64,000 bases of DNA from Metaphire vulgaris (GCA_018105865.1 CM030841.1:9309729-9373728); one strand, 5' to 3'; positions 23,052 to 34,151 are shown, numbered from the stretch's first letter. The notes: a model not told the origin generated them from the sequence alone. Translations and numbers: made by a program.

Positions 23052-23175
23052 GAGACATATACAGAGACAGAGAGGAAAGAGACAGATACAGAAACAGAGA
23101 CAGAGAAAGAGGAAAGAGAGAGACAAGCACAGAAAGAGAGAGAGAGAGAGGAGAGAGACAGCGAGAGAGAGAGCG
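22856..23175 (+). repeat. GA-rich polypurine tract
   Basis: About 320 bases of (GA)n with GACA/GATA variants and a pure 27-unit core at about 22993-23047. It sits about 110 bases beyond the ephrin exon 5 stop. Confidence 0.9.
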
Positions 23176-23282
23176 ACGTAGCTTCGATTGCAACGGAAAT
23201 CGCAACAGCGGAAGTATCGAGCTGAAGGTTCACACACGAAATCCAGATATCCATAGTCTACTTGTATAGGGGGCCTATAGGC

Positions 23283-23575
23283 CTACGATGACTTTGATAT
23301 TCCATCCTCCGACGAGGACGCCGTCTGCCCCGGGATGGATCTCGGCGTCTGTCGCGAGCCAGACGCATCATACAATGAGCTTGGCAATCGGCGACATTCT
23401 GTCGCGACATGTCTGCACACGGCAAAGACAATGCATGGATTTAAACCAGCATGGGGGCTAGACTTCTCCCGAGGCAACCGCCTGCGAACGTTCTCTTGCG
23501 TCGCAACGGGGCGCTTGTCTGCTTTTGATATTGGTTCACCTGAAGATGGAATGAAGGGAAAAGTGCCGATTGCAC
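23283..23575 (-). CDS. Ephrin: Ephrin, exon 5 (linker; possible C-terminus)
   Basis: A strong acceptor (TTGTGTCTCTTTCAG) opens a 293-base segment in the correct phase 1. It starts GAIGTFPFIPSSGEPISKAD, then a basic, Ser/Arg-rich region, and a TAG stop after EDGISKSS. Read through, it gives a 97-residue tail with no convincing transmembrane helix or GPI signal; the only hydrophobic run is NPCIVFAVC. Ephrins need a membrane anchor, so either an internal donor (TTCAG/GTGAAC at about 23540, phase 1) joins this exon to further exons, or the full segment is a soluble alternative end. A hAT element (23623-23946) lies under 50 bases upstream of the acceptor. Confidence 0.6.
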
Positions 23576-23622
23576 CTGAAAGAGACACAATAACCAGATA
23601 TCTTGGCGACAGGGAAGGCGTC

Positions 23623-23946
23623 CAGTGGCGGTTCCACGTGGGGGATGAGTGGGGATGCATCCCCTCCTCCTCCAAACTTTTTTTTGCTTGTCAAACTATT
23701 TTTGGGTAATAGTCAAGTAAAATGACGGGGAAAACTGCGGATGACCTTTTTTGCTTGTCAATCTATTTTTCGGTAAAAGTCTAGTAAAATTCCGGAAAAA
23801 TTGTCTTTTTTGCTTGTCATCCTTTTCCTTTTTCGGCAAGGTTTATTGACCTTTTCTCTCTCTTTTCATCCCTCCTGGACCTCCTCCACCAACTTCATAT
23901 GAATTCATTTCATCCCACCCACCAAGAAATCCTTGGACCGCCACTG
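23623..23946. mobile_element. hAT-like element, GGCGGTTCCA family
   Basis: Ends CAGTGGCGGTTCCACG and TTGGACCGCCACTG; perfect target duplication AAGGCGTC (23615-23622, 23947-23954). It carries three TTTTTTGCTTGTCA modules in a row (23678, 23742, 23805). Inserted within 50 bases of the ephrin exon 5 acceptor. Confidence 0.93.
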
Positions 23947-24420
23947 AAGGCGTCATTCGAAGTTCTAGTTCTCCTACAATCTGAATTTAGTTTATGCTTA
24001 GTTTTAAGCAGAGATACACCGGTCATGTCAGGCACTTCTAAAATATAAGTCCATGCATGGGTCATGCAGTGGCCTCAACAGTTTCAAGGGTCCCTTAAGT
24101 ATATCTATAAAATCTTCATGGGCCACTAATTTGCGCAAATATTGTCGTTTTAGCAACTGGTCATAATAGTTTCTCTAAAGAAATGTACCAAAACTGTATC
24201 GCGGCTTATAGCAATAAGACAGCTTGAGCAGTAATGCATGAGTAATGCTGCGGCTGTGACCCGTGGATCTCTGAGGTTAGCAATTTCTAGGGCCCCACAT
24301 TTAGCCCAATGCGTCACTTGTTATACAGTAAGACTCGTCAAACGCTACTTAAGCGGCCACCAGAATTTTGACTAAATTTAAAGTGCCTGGTGAGTGAGAA
24401 GACTGATTAATCATGATGAC

Positions 24421-24592
24421 CAGGGTGCGATTTGTGACCTGGAGCAGTGGGGGGAGGAATATGTCGAGCTTGGGGGATGTAATTGTTGGGAAATGTAGCA
24501 GTGGGGGATGTAGTGGTGGGGGATGTAGCAGAAGGGGGGATGCAGTTGGGCAGTGGGGGGAGATTCCCCTTCCCCCTACAAATCGCGCCCTG
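24421..24592. mobile_element. hAT-like MITE, CAGGGTGCGATTT family
   Basis: Ends CAGGGTGCGATTTGTGACC and CTACAAATCGCGCCCTG; flanks ATGATGAC/ATGATGAT in a short ATG repeat. Internal GGGGGATGTAG repeats. Sister at 26931. Lies about 70 bases past the ephrin exon 4 donor. Confidence 0.82.
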
Positions 24593-24660
24593 ATGATGAT
24601 GACGACGACGGTGACGTGGCAAGTTCGGCAACGACTAAGAGAGTACGGTAGTAGACTTAC

Positions 24661-24765
24661 CGTCGTAGTCTCCGTCACGGACTTTGATCGTCAGTTTCAT
24701 GTTGTGTTGAAGACACGCTCCCTGGTAGAGATTCCGCAAACCATTTTTTCTTCCAGTAGATGGCG
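24661..24765 (-). CDS. Ephrin: Ephrin, exon 4 (end of receptor-binding domain)
   Basis: The exon has 105 bases from a TTATCTTGCAG acceptor to a GACG/GTAAGT donor, phase 1 in and phase 1 out. It continues YYFM with T-PSTGRKNGLRN, then LYQGACLQHNMKLTIKV and RDGDYD. GxC-x-x-(H/N)NMK-(L/I)-x-(I/M)KV closes the ephrin domain and supplies the fourth conserved Cys. The exact fit of codon phase with exons 3 and 5 supports the model. A hAT element lies about 70 bases past the donor. Confidence 0.9.
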
Positions 24766-25019
24766 CTGCAAGATAAATTCGCGCTTTACTATATGCAGTC
24801 AGGCGAGTTCAAAATGATTCATGATTAAGTTAAGTCCTTTGGCTTTTCTCTACAAAGCGTCAGCGATAAATCAAGAAAATGTGCAACAAACGACTAGTTG
24901 ACGAAAAAATTCCTCGTGCTATTAATACATGTATTTGCCGCCTACAAAAACTTCTGAAACTGGCTTTCCAAACATACAGTGGTCGCTGCTTTGGAATACT
25001 GGCAAAGCCGACAGAAGAA

Positions 25020-25465
25020 AATGGTTTTCGCACAGGCTACAGTGGTTTTCACACAAGCTACAGTGGTTCTCACACAAGCTACAGTGGTTTTCACACAGGC
25101 TACAGTGGTTTTCACACAAGCTGCAGTGGTTTTCACACAAGCTACAGTGGTTCTCACACAAGCTACAGGTGTACAGTGGTTTTCACACAGGCTACAGTGG
25201 TTTTCACACAAGCTACAGTGGTCTTCACAAAGCTACAGTGGTTTTCACACAGGCTACAGTGGTTTTCACACAAGCTGCAGTGGTTTTCACACAAGCTACA
25301 GTGGTTTTCACAAAGCTACAGTGGTTTTCACACAGGATACAGTGGTTTTCACACAAGCTACAGTGGTTTTCACAAAGCTACAGTGGTTTTCACACAGGCT
25401 ACAGTGGTTTTCACGCAGGCTTACTTAGCCTCCTAAACCACTTTAAATCACATTATTATTAAATG
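25020..25465 (+). repeat. Minisatellite expanded from a SINE tail
   Basis: About 18 tandem copies of a 20-22 base unit (CTACAGTGGTTTTCACACAG, with CACAAG and CACAAAG variants), ending in the single-copy SINE tail GCTTACTTAGCCTCCTAAAC and CACTTTAAATCACATTATTA. The same unit occurs once at 14311. All frames are open, which is spurious. Confidence 0.9.
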
Positions 25466-25861
25466 TCGAAAGCTGCACGATCAACGAGTTATTTGCAGAG
25501 AACATTTCGAAATGTGCTGCTGGCGGTTTCACGTTTTGTTACTGATGCTTAATTAAATTTTAGAGTACCCGTAAGTTAACGAACTATTCAAAATGACAGG
25601 TTAGGTGTTGTGCGGTTTCTGTTTCTTATGTGCATGAGAAACTGCAGAGAGTTTGGCCGTCAAAGTCCTTCAATGCTTTAGACGATCAACGAAACTGACT
25701 CTGACTCAAAGAAACTGACTCATAGTCAAGGAAACTGACAAAGTCAAAGAAACTGACTCAAAGTTTCATATCAAAGCCCGTGTTAAGATCTGAATCAGTG
25801 ATTGATATATGAAAGACTAACGGCGAAGATTAAATAAATCTCGTATCGAAACTACTAAATT

Positions 25862-25863
25862 AT

Positions 25864-25920
<57 letters not shown>

Positions 25921-25964
25921 TACTACTACTACTACTAATAATAATAATAATAATTCTACTACTA

Positions 25965-26042
<78 letters not shown>

Positions 26043-26066
26043 TTACTACTACTAATTCTACTACTA

Positions 26067-26106
<40 letters not shown>
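25862..26106 (+). repeat. (CTA)n microsatellite
   Basis: About 80 CTA units with an AAT island at about 25936 and ACC/TTC interruptions. Poly-Ser and poly-Val frames are spurious. Confidence 0.95.
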
Positions 26107-26120
26107 GTCTGTCTATGTCC

Positions 26121-26180
26121 ATTTTAAGGGTCCCTTAGGTTTGCTAGTTGCAACTAGCAAACCTAAGGGACCCTTAAAAT
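26121..26180. repeat. Perfect 60-bp palindrome
   Basis: Two 30-base arms are exact inverses with no spacer; the arm begins ATTTTAAGGGTCCCTTAGG and the centre is GTTGCAAC. The sequence just right of it (GAGGCCACTACATGACCC) matches, inverted, GGGTCATGCAGTGGCCTC at 24059, so it belongs to a dispersed family. Confidence 0.95.
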
Positions 26181-26930
26181 TTTCGAGGCCACTACATGAC
26201 CCAGAGACTTATTTATCAAAATAAAATAAAATACAATAGAAATAGCAATAATAATAATTGCAATATTGGTATGTTCACGTAATACTACAGCTATATGCGG
26301 TAGGTCTAATCACGCTTATTTTCACGCATCAGACAATGTATAATAAGATTTTACGCCTAGTGTATCAATAACAGTATCATGTGCATATCTCTTTGTATTC
26401 TTGTCCTTTTGTCTTCGGATACCCTCGCTGCCGATAATTCGATAGCTGCCCGATGAGCGAAAGTGGCACGAAATGTCTGAAAGTGCGACGCATTAGATCA
26501 GTGACAGCTAATCGAACTTCTTTTCAAGACATATTACGAAAACCGTCTTTGTGCTCAGTTAAAAGACATCAGACGCGTCTTATCAAACGCAGTTCATGCC
26601 CATATAATATTACAAACGGTCTGCGCCTATGCACAGCAGAAGACCCATAGACTAACACACACACTGTGCAATATTTAATAATTAGGTATTTATTTTCGCA
26701 CGTATCAAATGCTATCGTGAAAGTAGGCTAATAGACAACGCGAATACCTCTTTTGACTATTCTCTCTATTTCATCATGCCCTCCGTCCAGCGTGTATTAG
26801 ATGGTGGCTTAGTTTATGACCGTAGGCTAATGATGAAGGGATCTTAGCCTCTACCAAACAGCTCAACCTTAGTCTAAGAATTCCTAGCTACCCTCAGCAG
26901 CCTTCAACATTGTCAAACGATAGGCCTACA

Positions 26931-27132
26931 CAGGGTGCGATTTATGACCTGGAGCAGTGGGGGGGGATATGTCGAGCTTGGGGGATGGAGTTGTTGGGGA
27001 AGTGTAGCAGTGGGGGATGTAGCCATGGACTACTAGTAGTCCAGGATGTAGCGGTGGGGGATGTAGCAGTAGGGGGGTTGCAGTTGGGCAGTGGAGGGGA
27101 AAATCCACCTTCCCCCTACAAATCGCGCCCTG
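26931..27132. mobile_element. hAT-like MITE, CAGGGTGCGATTT family
   Basis: Ends CAGGGTGCGATTTATGACC and CTACAAATCGCGCCCTG; perfect target duplication GGCCTACA (26923-26930, 27133-27140). The left copy is part of a TAGGCCTA palindrome. Confidence 0.92.
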
Positions 27133-27244
27133 GGCCTACATAGTCTGAATCCTAGATTCCTACAATTCCTACATTATCTCCTCGTGTCTTCTCTTTTCTA
27201 AAATCCTTTCCTCCAGCTATAACAGCCTAGCCTTACTGCCGCTC

Positions 27245-27330
27245 TTTTAAAGACTCCATAGGTTTTTGTGTTTGTCCATCCAGCTTCTTCTCGGTCGCCC
27301 CTTCCCCTTGTTCCTTCTATTCTGCCTTCC
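27245..27330 (-). mobile_element. Non-LTR retrotransposon C-terminal fragment
   Basis: The minus strand reads GRIEGT-x-GRGRPRRSWMDK and a stop, the Gly/Arg-rich C-terminal motif found in many APE-type LINE proteins. Only this scrap is present. Confidence 0.5.
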
Positions 27331-27864
27331 ATTATAAAAAAATAAAAAATAAAAATCGCTTACAAACATTTTCAGATTCCTTCTAGAAAAAGTTAATTGA
27401 AAAAATGTAGACGTCGTCGTCGTCGTCTTAAATACTAAATCGTTTCTGGACGAAGCAGCGGACGTTAATATGGTCTGCGTATACCGAGCGTCTACGATTG
27501 TGTGCATGATTGCAAATTCGCGTTCCTTCAGAAACAGACCTTCAAGGTTAAAAAGGTGTCTATCAGGCTTCGAAAGAAAGAGCGACAGCCGTTAATCAAG
27601 ATAGGATTCGCAAAAGGCGTTTTCACCTGCTACCCGCAATAACAGGTATTGATAGCCCATTTGACACATGACACTTTGCCATCTCTGCGTGATAGAATAT
27701 AGCATACAATAGTTTCACGCGTGCTGTATATGGGTTATAGAAAAGACTCGAATAGCTTAGTGCTGCTCGCTTATAAGAGAGAAAGTACATTGACTACGAG
27801 ATTAATCCTCCAAATAATTAGCAGACTGAAAATACACTGTAATCTGTTGCTAAGTGTTCGATAA

Positions 27865-28225
27865 ATAATAATTATGCACTTCTATAGCACCAGTTCTAAT
27901 ACCCAAGGGTATCAGTCTATATGGTATTTCAAATCCATCCGCAAAAGATCATGTCGTTCCAGCCAGTAGCGTAACCACGGGGTTGTTTGGGGTTGTTCAA
28001 AAAACCCCATTTCAAAAAATATGACCAACACAATTAATGTAAATCCGTTGACTTTTGGTTGAAGGAGGGGTAGTGGGGAGGGGCGGCCTCGGCTTCAGTG
28101 TTCAGTTACACAGAGCCTCCAGTTAACAACCCCACTTTGCATAAGCTGGCTACGCCACTGGTTCCAGAGATCAGTCTGAGGGAAATAGCGATAAAGCAAG
28201 GAGTAAAGTCTATTTAGGCCATCAT
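27865..28225 (+). mobile_element. SINE-like repeat S, split by a hAT element
   Basis: GCACTTCTATAGCACCAGTT at 27873 up to GTCGTTCCAG, then resuming GTTCCAGAGATCAGTCTGAG at 28161, is contiguous in the copy at 39529. The element 27964-28160 interrupts it. Confidence 0.75.
27964..28160. mobile_element. hAT-like MITE, GCGTAGC/GGGGTTGTTTGG subfamily
   Basis: Ends CAGTAGCGTAACCACGGGG and CTGGCTACGCCACTG; target duplication GTTCCAGC/GTTCCAGA (7 of 8), confirmed by the unfilled site at 39610. Close sister at 31547. Confidence 0.92.
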
Positions 28226-28359
28226 TAATAATTTGACTCAATTAGTCAGATGCAATAGCAGGCTGACAGCGCTAAGCATTCCTTGCATCATTCTCTTATC
28301 CAATGGCAGAGGCTCTGCCTTTGGATAGAAGCGGATAAAGAGTCCGAAGTGGTTCGTCT

Positions 28360-28517
28360 TAAATGAAAGAAAAACCGGGCATTTGCAGTCGCCTTCGTCG
28401 TATCTCGACGTCTTCGTCTCTCTTGAAATTCCTGACAGCATCTGCTGCAGAATTGACAGTATTTCGCTCATCAAAAGACGGTCTTTTTCTCTCTGTAGCG
28501 CCAAATAAAAGCTCCAG

Positions 28518-28584
<67 letters not shown>

Positions 28585-28600
28585 TGTGTTTCACTTCTCG
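28360..28600. other. Unassigned exon-like island beside an (AT)n tract
   Basis: A GC-richer segment flanks about 31 AT units (28519-28580). On the minus strand an acceptor-like GGCGCTACAG is followed by a 44-codon frame containing RKRPSFDERNTVNSAADAV and ending PGFSFI and a stop. It lies in the ephrin intron between exons 3 and 4 but is not needed by that model. Not recognised. Confidence 0.2.
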
Positions 28601-29787
28601 CCGCTTCGAGTCGGCGCTAATTCTCCATCTGTCAGGGCCGTTTGGAGGGTGAAGGGAAGCGGTGGCGTGGTGGTGTGGTGGTGCTGGTGCTGTTGTCAGG
28701 TCGTCGGGCGCACTTGGACTAAACCAACGTAATCCTTCATTTTCAGCAGATAGCGACGGTGTCAACCGTCTTTTCTCTTCTATTTGTTAAGTCTAACGAA
28801 GCCGGATATATGGCCACGAAGACCACGATCCGTCATATTTCAAGAGAAGACGTGTTCTAATGGAATCGAAACTCGTCGCCGACTTCTGCTGCGCCTCATC
28901 GGCGATGGCGAACAGGCTGATAAATGCCCTGCGGCCGGTGGGAGGGCGGGGGGGCGATGAAGGGTGATCTGAAATCCACTTACGTAGAAGAAATTGGTCT
29001 GTTTTGTCTCTGCGAAATGAAAATGCCTCTCTGCATTTTAAGCAACGACAAATGATTCCTAATAATATCAGAATTGACTGGAGTGTGTTGTTACCTATAA
29101 GTTACCTATGAAAACTAATGGAGAAAGAGAAATATCCTATTAGTATTTACAGTAGGTTACAGCAATTTCCAATCACATGTTACCATACTTCATCAAAATA
29201 ACATCCTATAAAAGTCATACCTCCTGACATTACTCTTAATAGCAGTGTGTAATACTCTTTTATTTTGCTGTTAAGATAACTTATTTTCTCAGACAAAGAA
29301 TGTATTTCGCCTATCGCTGCAATATAATGGATCATTTGTATGGCGCCACTTTTATAATATACCAAATTAAGACAAAATTGATAGGAAACTAAGAAAATAA
29401 TAAACGGTAAAAGGGCTTCGGATGAACAGAAGAACCGCTGGCATGATAGGCTTTATTCCATACTCAATATTGGACCAATGAGAGCAGAGAACTGAATCTC
29501 AAGAACGCTTGCAGCATTTCTAATAATAGGCGTCGAACTGAAAGCAGTGCAGTGTTTTGCAAATCGTCAAAATATCAAAACAGCAGAACCAGAAATGTCA
29601 GAAACATTTAGAATTCAGCCGCATACAGGTGTAAGTCTTAGTAATCCGCCTTAGCCTGGAATCTGGAAGTACGGACTGACCTCTGGATTACAACCTCGAT
29701 TCACCACGGACAAGATCACGACTACGATTTTATTTACTGAAGCGACCATCGACTGGTGCTGATGTACTACTAAAATGGCGCTAAAGA

Positions 29788-29815
29788 AGTCTACTTCTAC
29801 TACTACTACTACTAT

Positions 29816-29873
<58 letters not shown>
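29788..29873 (+). repeat. (CTA)n microsatellite
   Basis: About 27 CTA units. Confidence 0.95.
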
Positions 29874-29874
<1 letters not shown>

Positions 29875-30594
29875 ATCGATTTTCAATAGTAGAGGCGACA
29901 AAGAGAACACATTATTATTAGGCTATACCTTGAGTGAACCGAAGCAGAGCACTACCTCTACTACCTTTAACAAGAATCGCAACCGAACCAAACCATAAAA
30001 AGAACCAAACCTAACTGAATTTAACGTGTTTAGCTAAATTATCACCTCCATCAACCACTCCGAAGCTGGTCAGTTTCAATGTTACAGCGGTTTTCTGCGA
30101 CGCTAAGTAACATGCGATTGACAGTTCAATTAATTGATCGCTTCTTCAAAAGAGCGTTCTAAAAGATTTATCGCTTTCTCGCAGTCACCAAAGAATTCGC
30201 AACATGAGCATTCGCCAAACTAAAGACCTTGACACGCTAACAGCGTCAATTAGATGGATGCCATCGCCTTAACACCCGCAGTACACCCCTATAACTTACC
30301 GAAGCATTAAATGCTGGAACCTGACAATCCGTACCAAATGAATTTCAGAATACTAATTAGATTCCGTTAAAGCTTCCCTCGGGTTAGATTTTGTTCTTAC
30401 AGAGGCCGCAAATTGACATGAAACCTCTCAAAGTGCTCCTTTCTTTCCTTCTTAGAAATCTTTCATCCTGGATTTATCCTCCTACATACTCTTTGCACGC
30501 AATGACATCTTCTTTGAAGCTGAGTGAAGCATGCACCGTCTTCCATTTTCAGTTTCCAGTTTTCAGCCAAACTTGATACATTACTAGTTGTTAC

Positions 30595-30794
30595 CAGTGA
30601 CGTAGCAAGGTTTCCTGGAATAGGGGAAGTACATCGACATTTTCTGGTGAAAAGTCTCCGACAAGTAAAAAGCTCGTCACATTTACGTATTCACTCTTTC
30701 TGCCTACCCCCCCCCCCGGTAGCCAAAAATCTCAACGACCGGTTCCAGTCAGAATATGGGCCCTCCCTCCTTGCAACCCGTGGCTGCGTTAATG
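30595..30794. mobile_element. hAT-like element, GCGTAGC family (aged)
   Basis: Ends CAGTGACGTAGCAAGG and GTGGCTGCGTTAATG; flanks GTTGTTAC/ATTGCTAC (6 of 8). Carries a CCGACAAGTAAAAAGCTCGTCA module variant. Confidence 0.6.
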
Positions 30795-31004
30795 ATTGCT
30801 ACCGTCCAAAGCAGATACGCGTTATGCTTTCAATCACATTTTCAGCTATCTGGGCTAACGATATTTTCGGATACTTATTGCTGTCGATTGGAGCCATTTG
30901 GCCAAATGGCTACTAGTGTGGATGATCTAAAAGTAAGCCTTACTATGATGTGGAGTGGCCATTTCACACCAAATGGAGAAATTTTAAAAATTTTCTTTAA
31001 AAAT

Positions 31005-31245
31005 GCTGACGACCTTTTTTTTTTTTTTTGATCGTCATCAGTTTTCTTTTACGTTGTACTATGCCAACACAAATACCAAATACTTGACGATTTTTTTTTT
31101 TTTTTTTTTTTTTTTTTGATGGTTTTTCTTTTCTTATTCCACATTAAAACATTATAAATTAATATTTTCATTTCCTTAATAGCCCTTTTTTTTTTTTTTA
31201 TTGCACATTAATACATTATAAATTAATATTTTGATTGGTGCAGCA
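31005..31245 (+). repeat. Poly(T) runs and a local duplication
   Basis: T runs of about 15, 27 and 14 bases. CACATTA(A/T)(A/T)ACATTATAAATTAATATTTT-type sequence occurs twice (about 31140 and 31204). Origin unclear. Confidence 0.7.
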
Positions 31246-31340
31246 GCCCCAAATGACGCCTCTGGTACTTAGTACTAAATTGGATAAAACACTGGTTAAG
31301 CTAATAGACAGTAGACGCGTTCTGATTGGTGCGCACTTAC

Positions 31341-31512
31341 TCATGAAATAGTAAGTATGTCCGGCTTTATACTCCGGAACGTTGGGGATCGATTGAAACG
31401 GTTCGAATAGAATGGTAAAGCGTCGCTTCTGCCGCGGATGAGTGCAGCGTAAGATGAGAAAACTCGTATTGTCTGAATAGATGTTGCATTCGTCGTATTC
31501 CTTCTTCGAAAC
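31341..31512 (-). CDS. Ephrin: Ephrin, exon 3 (receptor-binding domain, core)
   Basis: The exon has 172 bases, phase 0 in (TTGAAG acceptor) and phase 1 out (ATGA/GTAAGT). It encodes VSKKEYDECNI, then SFLILRCTHP, RRFTILFEPFQSIPNVPEYK and AGHTYYFM. The segments EY-x-x-C, (L)-x-C, FTI-x-F-x-P(F), P-x-F/Y and YYF(I/M) are the diagnostic ephrin motifs, including the second and third conserved cysteines and the G-H loop region that enters the Eph receptor pocket. The acceptor has a poor pyrimidine tract. A hAT element (31547-31765) is inserted only about 25 bases upstream of the acceptor, so the branch region may derive partly from the element or its flank. Confidence 0.92.
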
Positions 31513-31546
31513 CTTCAAGCAAATATACAATACAAAATACAACAAG

Positions 31547-31765
31547 CAGTGGCGCGGCCACGGGGTTGTTTGGGGTTGTTCAAACAACCCCATTTCAAAA
31601 AATATTACCAACTCAATTATTGATGTAGGCCTAAATCCGCTGACTTTTTGTTGAAGGAGGGGTGTAGTGTGGGTCGGCCGCGGCACCCGCTGGTGTTCAG
31701 TTGCATAGTCACCATAGTGCCTCCAGTTAACAACCCCACTTTGCACAAGATGGCTACGCCACTTA
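31547..31765. mobile_element. hAT-like MITE, GGGGTTGTTTGG subfamily
   Basis: Starts CAGTGGCGCGGCCACGGGG and ends GGCTACGCCACTTA; direct repeats ACAACAAG at 31539-31546 and 31766-31773. The body closely matches 27964. Inserted about 25 bases upstream of the ephrin exon 3 acceptor. Confidence 0.85.
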
Positions 31766-31809
31766 ACAACAAGGCTAACAGGAAACACAGGAACAATTCT
31801 ACTAAGGGG

Positions 31810-32340
31810 TTAAAGGGGCTGTACATTAGTTACGTCATCAAAATATGGGCATTGAAAAAGTTTAACAGTTGTTGACAGGGGAGGGGGTGTCAAGAGAAGT
31901 TGGCGTCAACAATTTCACTTCTTACAAATAATCAAAACAAAAAATAGGAAATTTCATTGAATACTATTTATTACAACGAAGAAAAGCCTGACAAGCAAAA
32001 AAGTAATCATTTTGACACTTGATGAGCAAAAATGGAGCAATAAGGTCATCACCGCACAAAAAATAACAGCCTTCTAAATTTTTAGGGGACTCGTCACTGA
32101 TCTTAGGGGTGGAAGTCAAGATTTTGGGGGTCAAACCCTTCTTGGCTGGCTGGTGACCAAAAAATTTCTAAGCGGAATAGAAAAATAGAAAGAATGAGAA
32201 TGTAAGGGTGTTTTTTGCTTGTCAGCTCCTTAACAAATAAAAAAATATGAGTTTTCCTTGCTTGTCAAGATTTTTTCAAAGTTTGGTCACGATCGAAACC
32301 AAATCCCCCTTCCGGAAATCCTGGCTGCGCCACTGATTTG
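31810..32340. mobile_element. Degraded transposon mosaic
   Basis: AGGGGCTGTACATTAGTTACG and the sequence after it match the element at 43370. TGACAAGCAAAAAAG modules lie at 31989 and (inverted) 32213 and 32258. The right border is a solo GGCTGCGCCACTG end at about 32328. Confidence 0.55.
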
Positions 32341-32482
32341 TATGATCTTTGATCTTAGATCATTTGTAAAGAGATCTTGATCTTAGATCATATGTGCTCT
32401 CGTGATCTTTGATCTTGATCTGAGATTAATTTCTCTCTAGTTATTTTGATCTTTGATCAAAATCATTTTATATGTGATCGTT
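32341..32482. repeat. GATC-rich cluster
   Basis: Twelve GATC sites in about 140 bases, as variants of GATCTTTGATCTTAGATCA. Not a simple tandem array. Confidence 0.8.
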
Positions 32483-33119
32483 CCTAACACTGACCACAAT
32501 GTCACAAGCTCTGAAAGCTGCAAGTAGGCTTAGGTTTTAAGAAGTTTATACTGTATGCCTGCAATCCTCCATAAACGGCTTATATTAAAATGATTAGTGT
32601 TTTACTGTTTTATCCAATTTTAGTTGACAATAAGGTTGCAGGGTAGCGGCATGTTACAAAACCGCTGAAGCGAGTCGCAGTTCCAGCAAGTTTGGGAAAC
32701 ACGGGCCTATAGTACTTTTTAAAATGATCCTTATTTCGCAATAACGCAAGGAAAGCGTATTTCGACCATTTTGCTCTGAAACTCCACTAACAATGAGAAT
32801 CAGTCACCAAATAACCTAATTAACCCGGTGGTTAAGCGATTTTGCAATACTCATAGGATTTTTAAGATGCGTAACAAAGGTGTGTTCCTGGCAAAATTTT
32901 ACAAGATAATTTTCAAAAAATTTCAATATCTTTTTATTTCTCTTTGCTTTATTTGACAAAATATGAATAATTCTACTTAATATATTTGCAATATTTTCAT
33001 TTGAATTGAATCATAACTTTTGTTTTGCCATTTAATCAAAATTAAGAAAATGCTTTTCAGCTGTCGTTCGCTAGATGGCCTAATTCATTTGTTGATACTA
33101 CATGCTATGATTAGGTTTG

Positions 33120-33380
33120 CGGCGATGATCTTTTGACCTTTTTGCTTGTCAGTCTTTTCGAAAAAAAGTGTCAATATATATATTAGTATTGTAGTATTCC
33201 ATGTGTTAAACATTTCACGAAGCATCAAAATTCACAGAGAATTAAAACCAATGATACTTTATGCCTGTAGTTATTGAAGCACATGCAGCACAGAATAACG
33301 ATAGGCCTACGCGATTAAAAAAAATTTTGTCGGCCAACCAAGGGGGTTTAACCCACAAACCGCCCTGGCTACGCCACTCT
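33120..33380. mobile_element. Partial GCGTAGC-family element
   Basis: A TGACCTTTTTGCTTGTCA module at 33134 and a right end (GGGTTTAACCC ... TGGCTACGCCACT, ending about 33379) like that at 36650. No left end or target duplication found. Confidence 0.45.
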
Positions 33381-33991
33381 TTGATGCAACGAATGTTGAA
33401 CAGAGAAGATTTTCTGGTGAAATTTGTGAATTCTTAGAAGAAGTTTTATCAGAATTCTCTCGCCCAGTTGCGAGCTTATGCCTCAACAAAAATAAAACAC
33501 TCTGAGCCAAAAAAAACATGCGCACAAAATCCAGCATTTCAAAGATGACTCATTTTGTTGTCGCTAAAGGCAACAGAGGCAACAAAACATGAAAAGCGCT
33601 CTATCGAGAGGCCAGCGACAGATGCACGACACTAATAATACCTTATTATTAATAGGGAAAAGATCGGAAATAAAAGGCGACAGATTTTCGTAGGCTTATT
33701 TCCTCAAGGCACAATGCCTCCCTTTTGATGACGAAGCAGGCGACCAGATGGTGTTGCCCTCAGGTTTTTGCCATACTGTCAGAAGCAGCAAATATGCTGC
33801 AGATTAATTTAGGACGAAACATGATATCTAAAAGACGAGAGATTGCGCTGTAATTCTTGTGCGTCCTTCTTTGCTGTCATCTCTATTAAATCTGCAACAG
33901 TTTTTACAGAGGGGGCATATTCGGTGACTCGCCAAACCTCGGAAAAATGTTTTTGATTAATTAATCAACATCTAACCAATATAACGTTTAA

Positions 33992-34151
33992 CATGGGCAC
34001 CCGCACATCAGGGCAAGAGGGGCCATCCCCCCCCCCTTCCTGGAAAATGCAAATGCCAATATGTTCACAGTGATATTTGAAAGCCATGCTAAAATATTGA
34101 CTGTGACCATTGCGACTTGCCCCCCTGGAAACATTTCTGCTGGCGCCCATG
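33992..34151. mobile_element. hAT-like MITE, CATGGGCG family (aged)
   Basis: Ends CATGGGCACCCGCA and TGCTGGCGCCCATGG are inverted like those at 9788. Flanks ACGTTTAA/GTGTTTAG agree at 5 of 8, all differences transitions. Confidence 0.5.

Noticed and set aside
22806..23254. Ser/Leu-rich frames on the minus strand
   Set aside because: Artefacts of the GA-rich tract.
25020..25420. Regularly repeated about 21-base units, superficially CRISPR-like
   Set aside because: Units are directly adjacent with no unique spacers, in an animal genome, and derive from a SINE tail.
24879..25462. Long open frames in several phases and both strands over 25.0-25.4 kb
   Set aside because: They are a by-product of a 20-22 base minisatellite whose unit lacks stops; translations are pure repeats.
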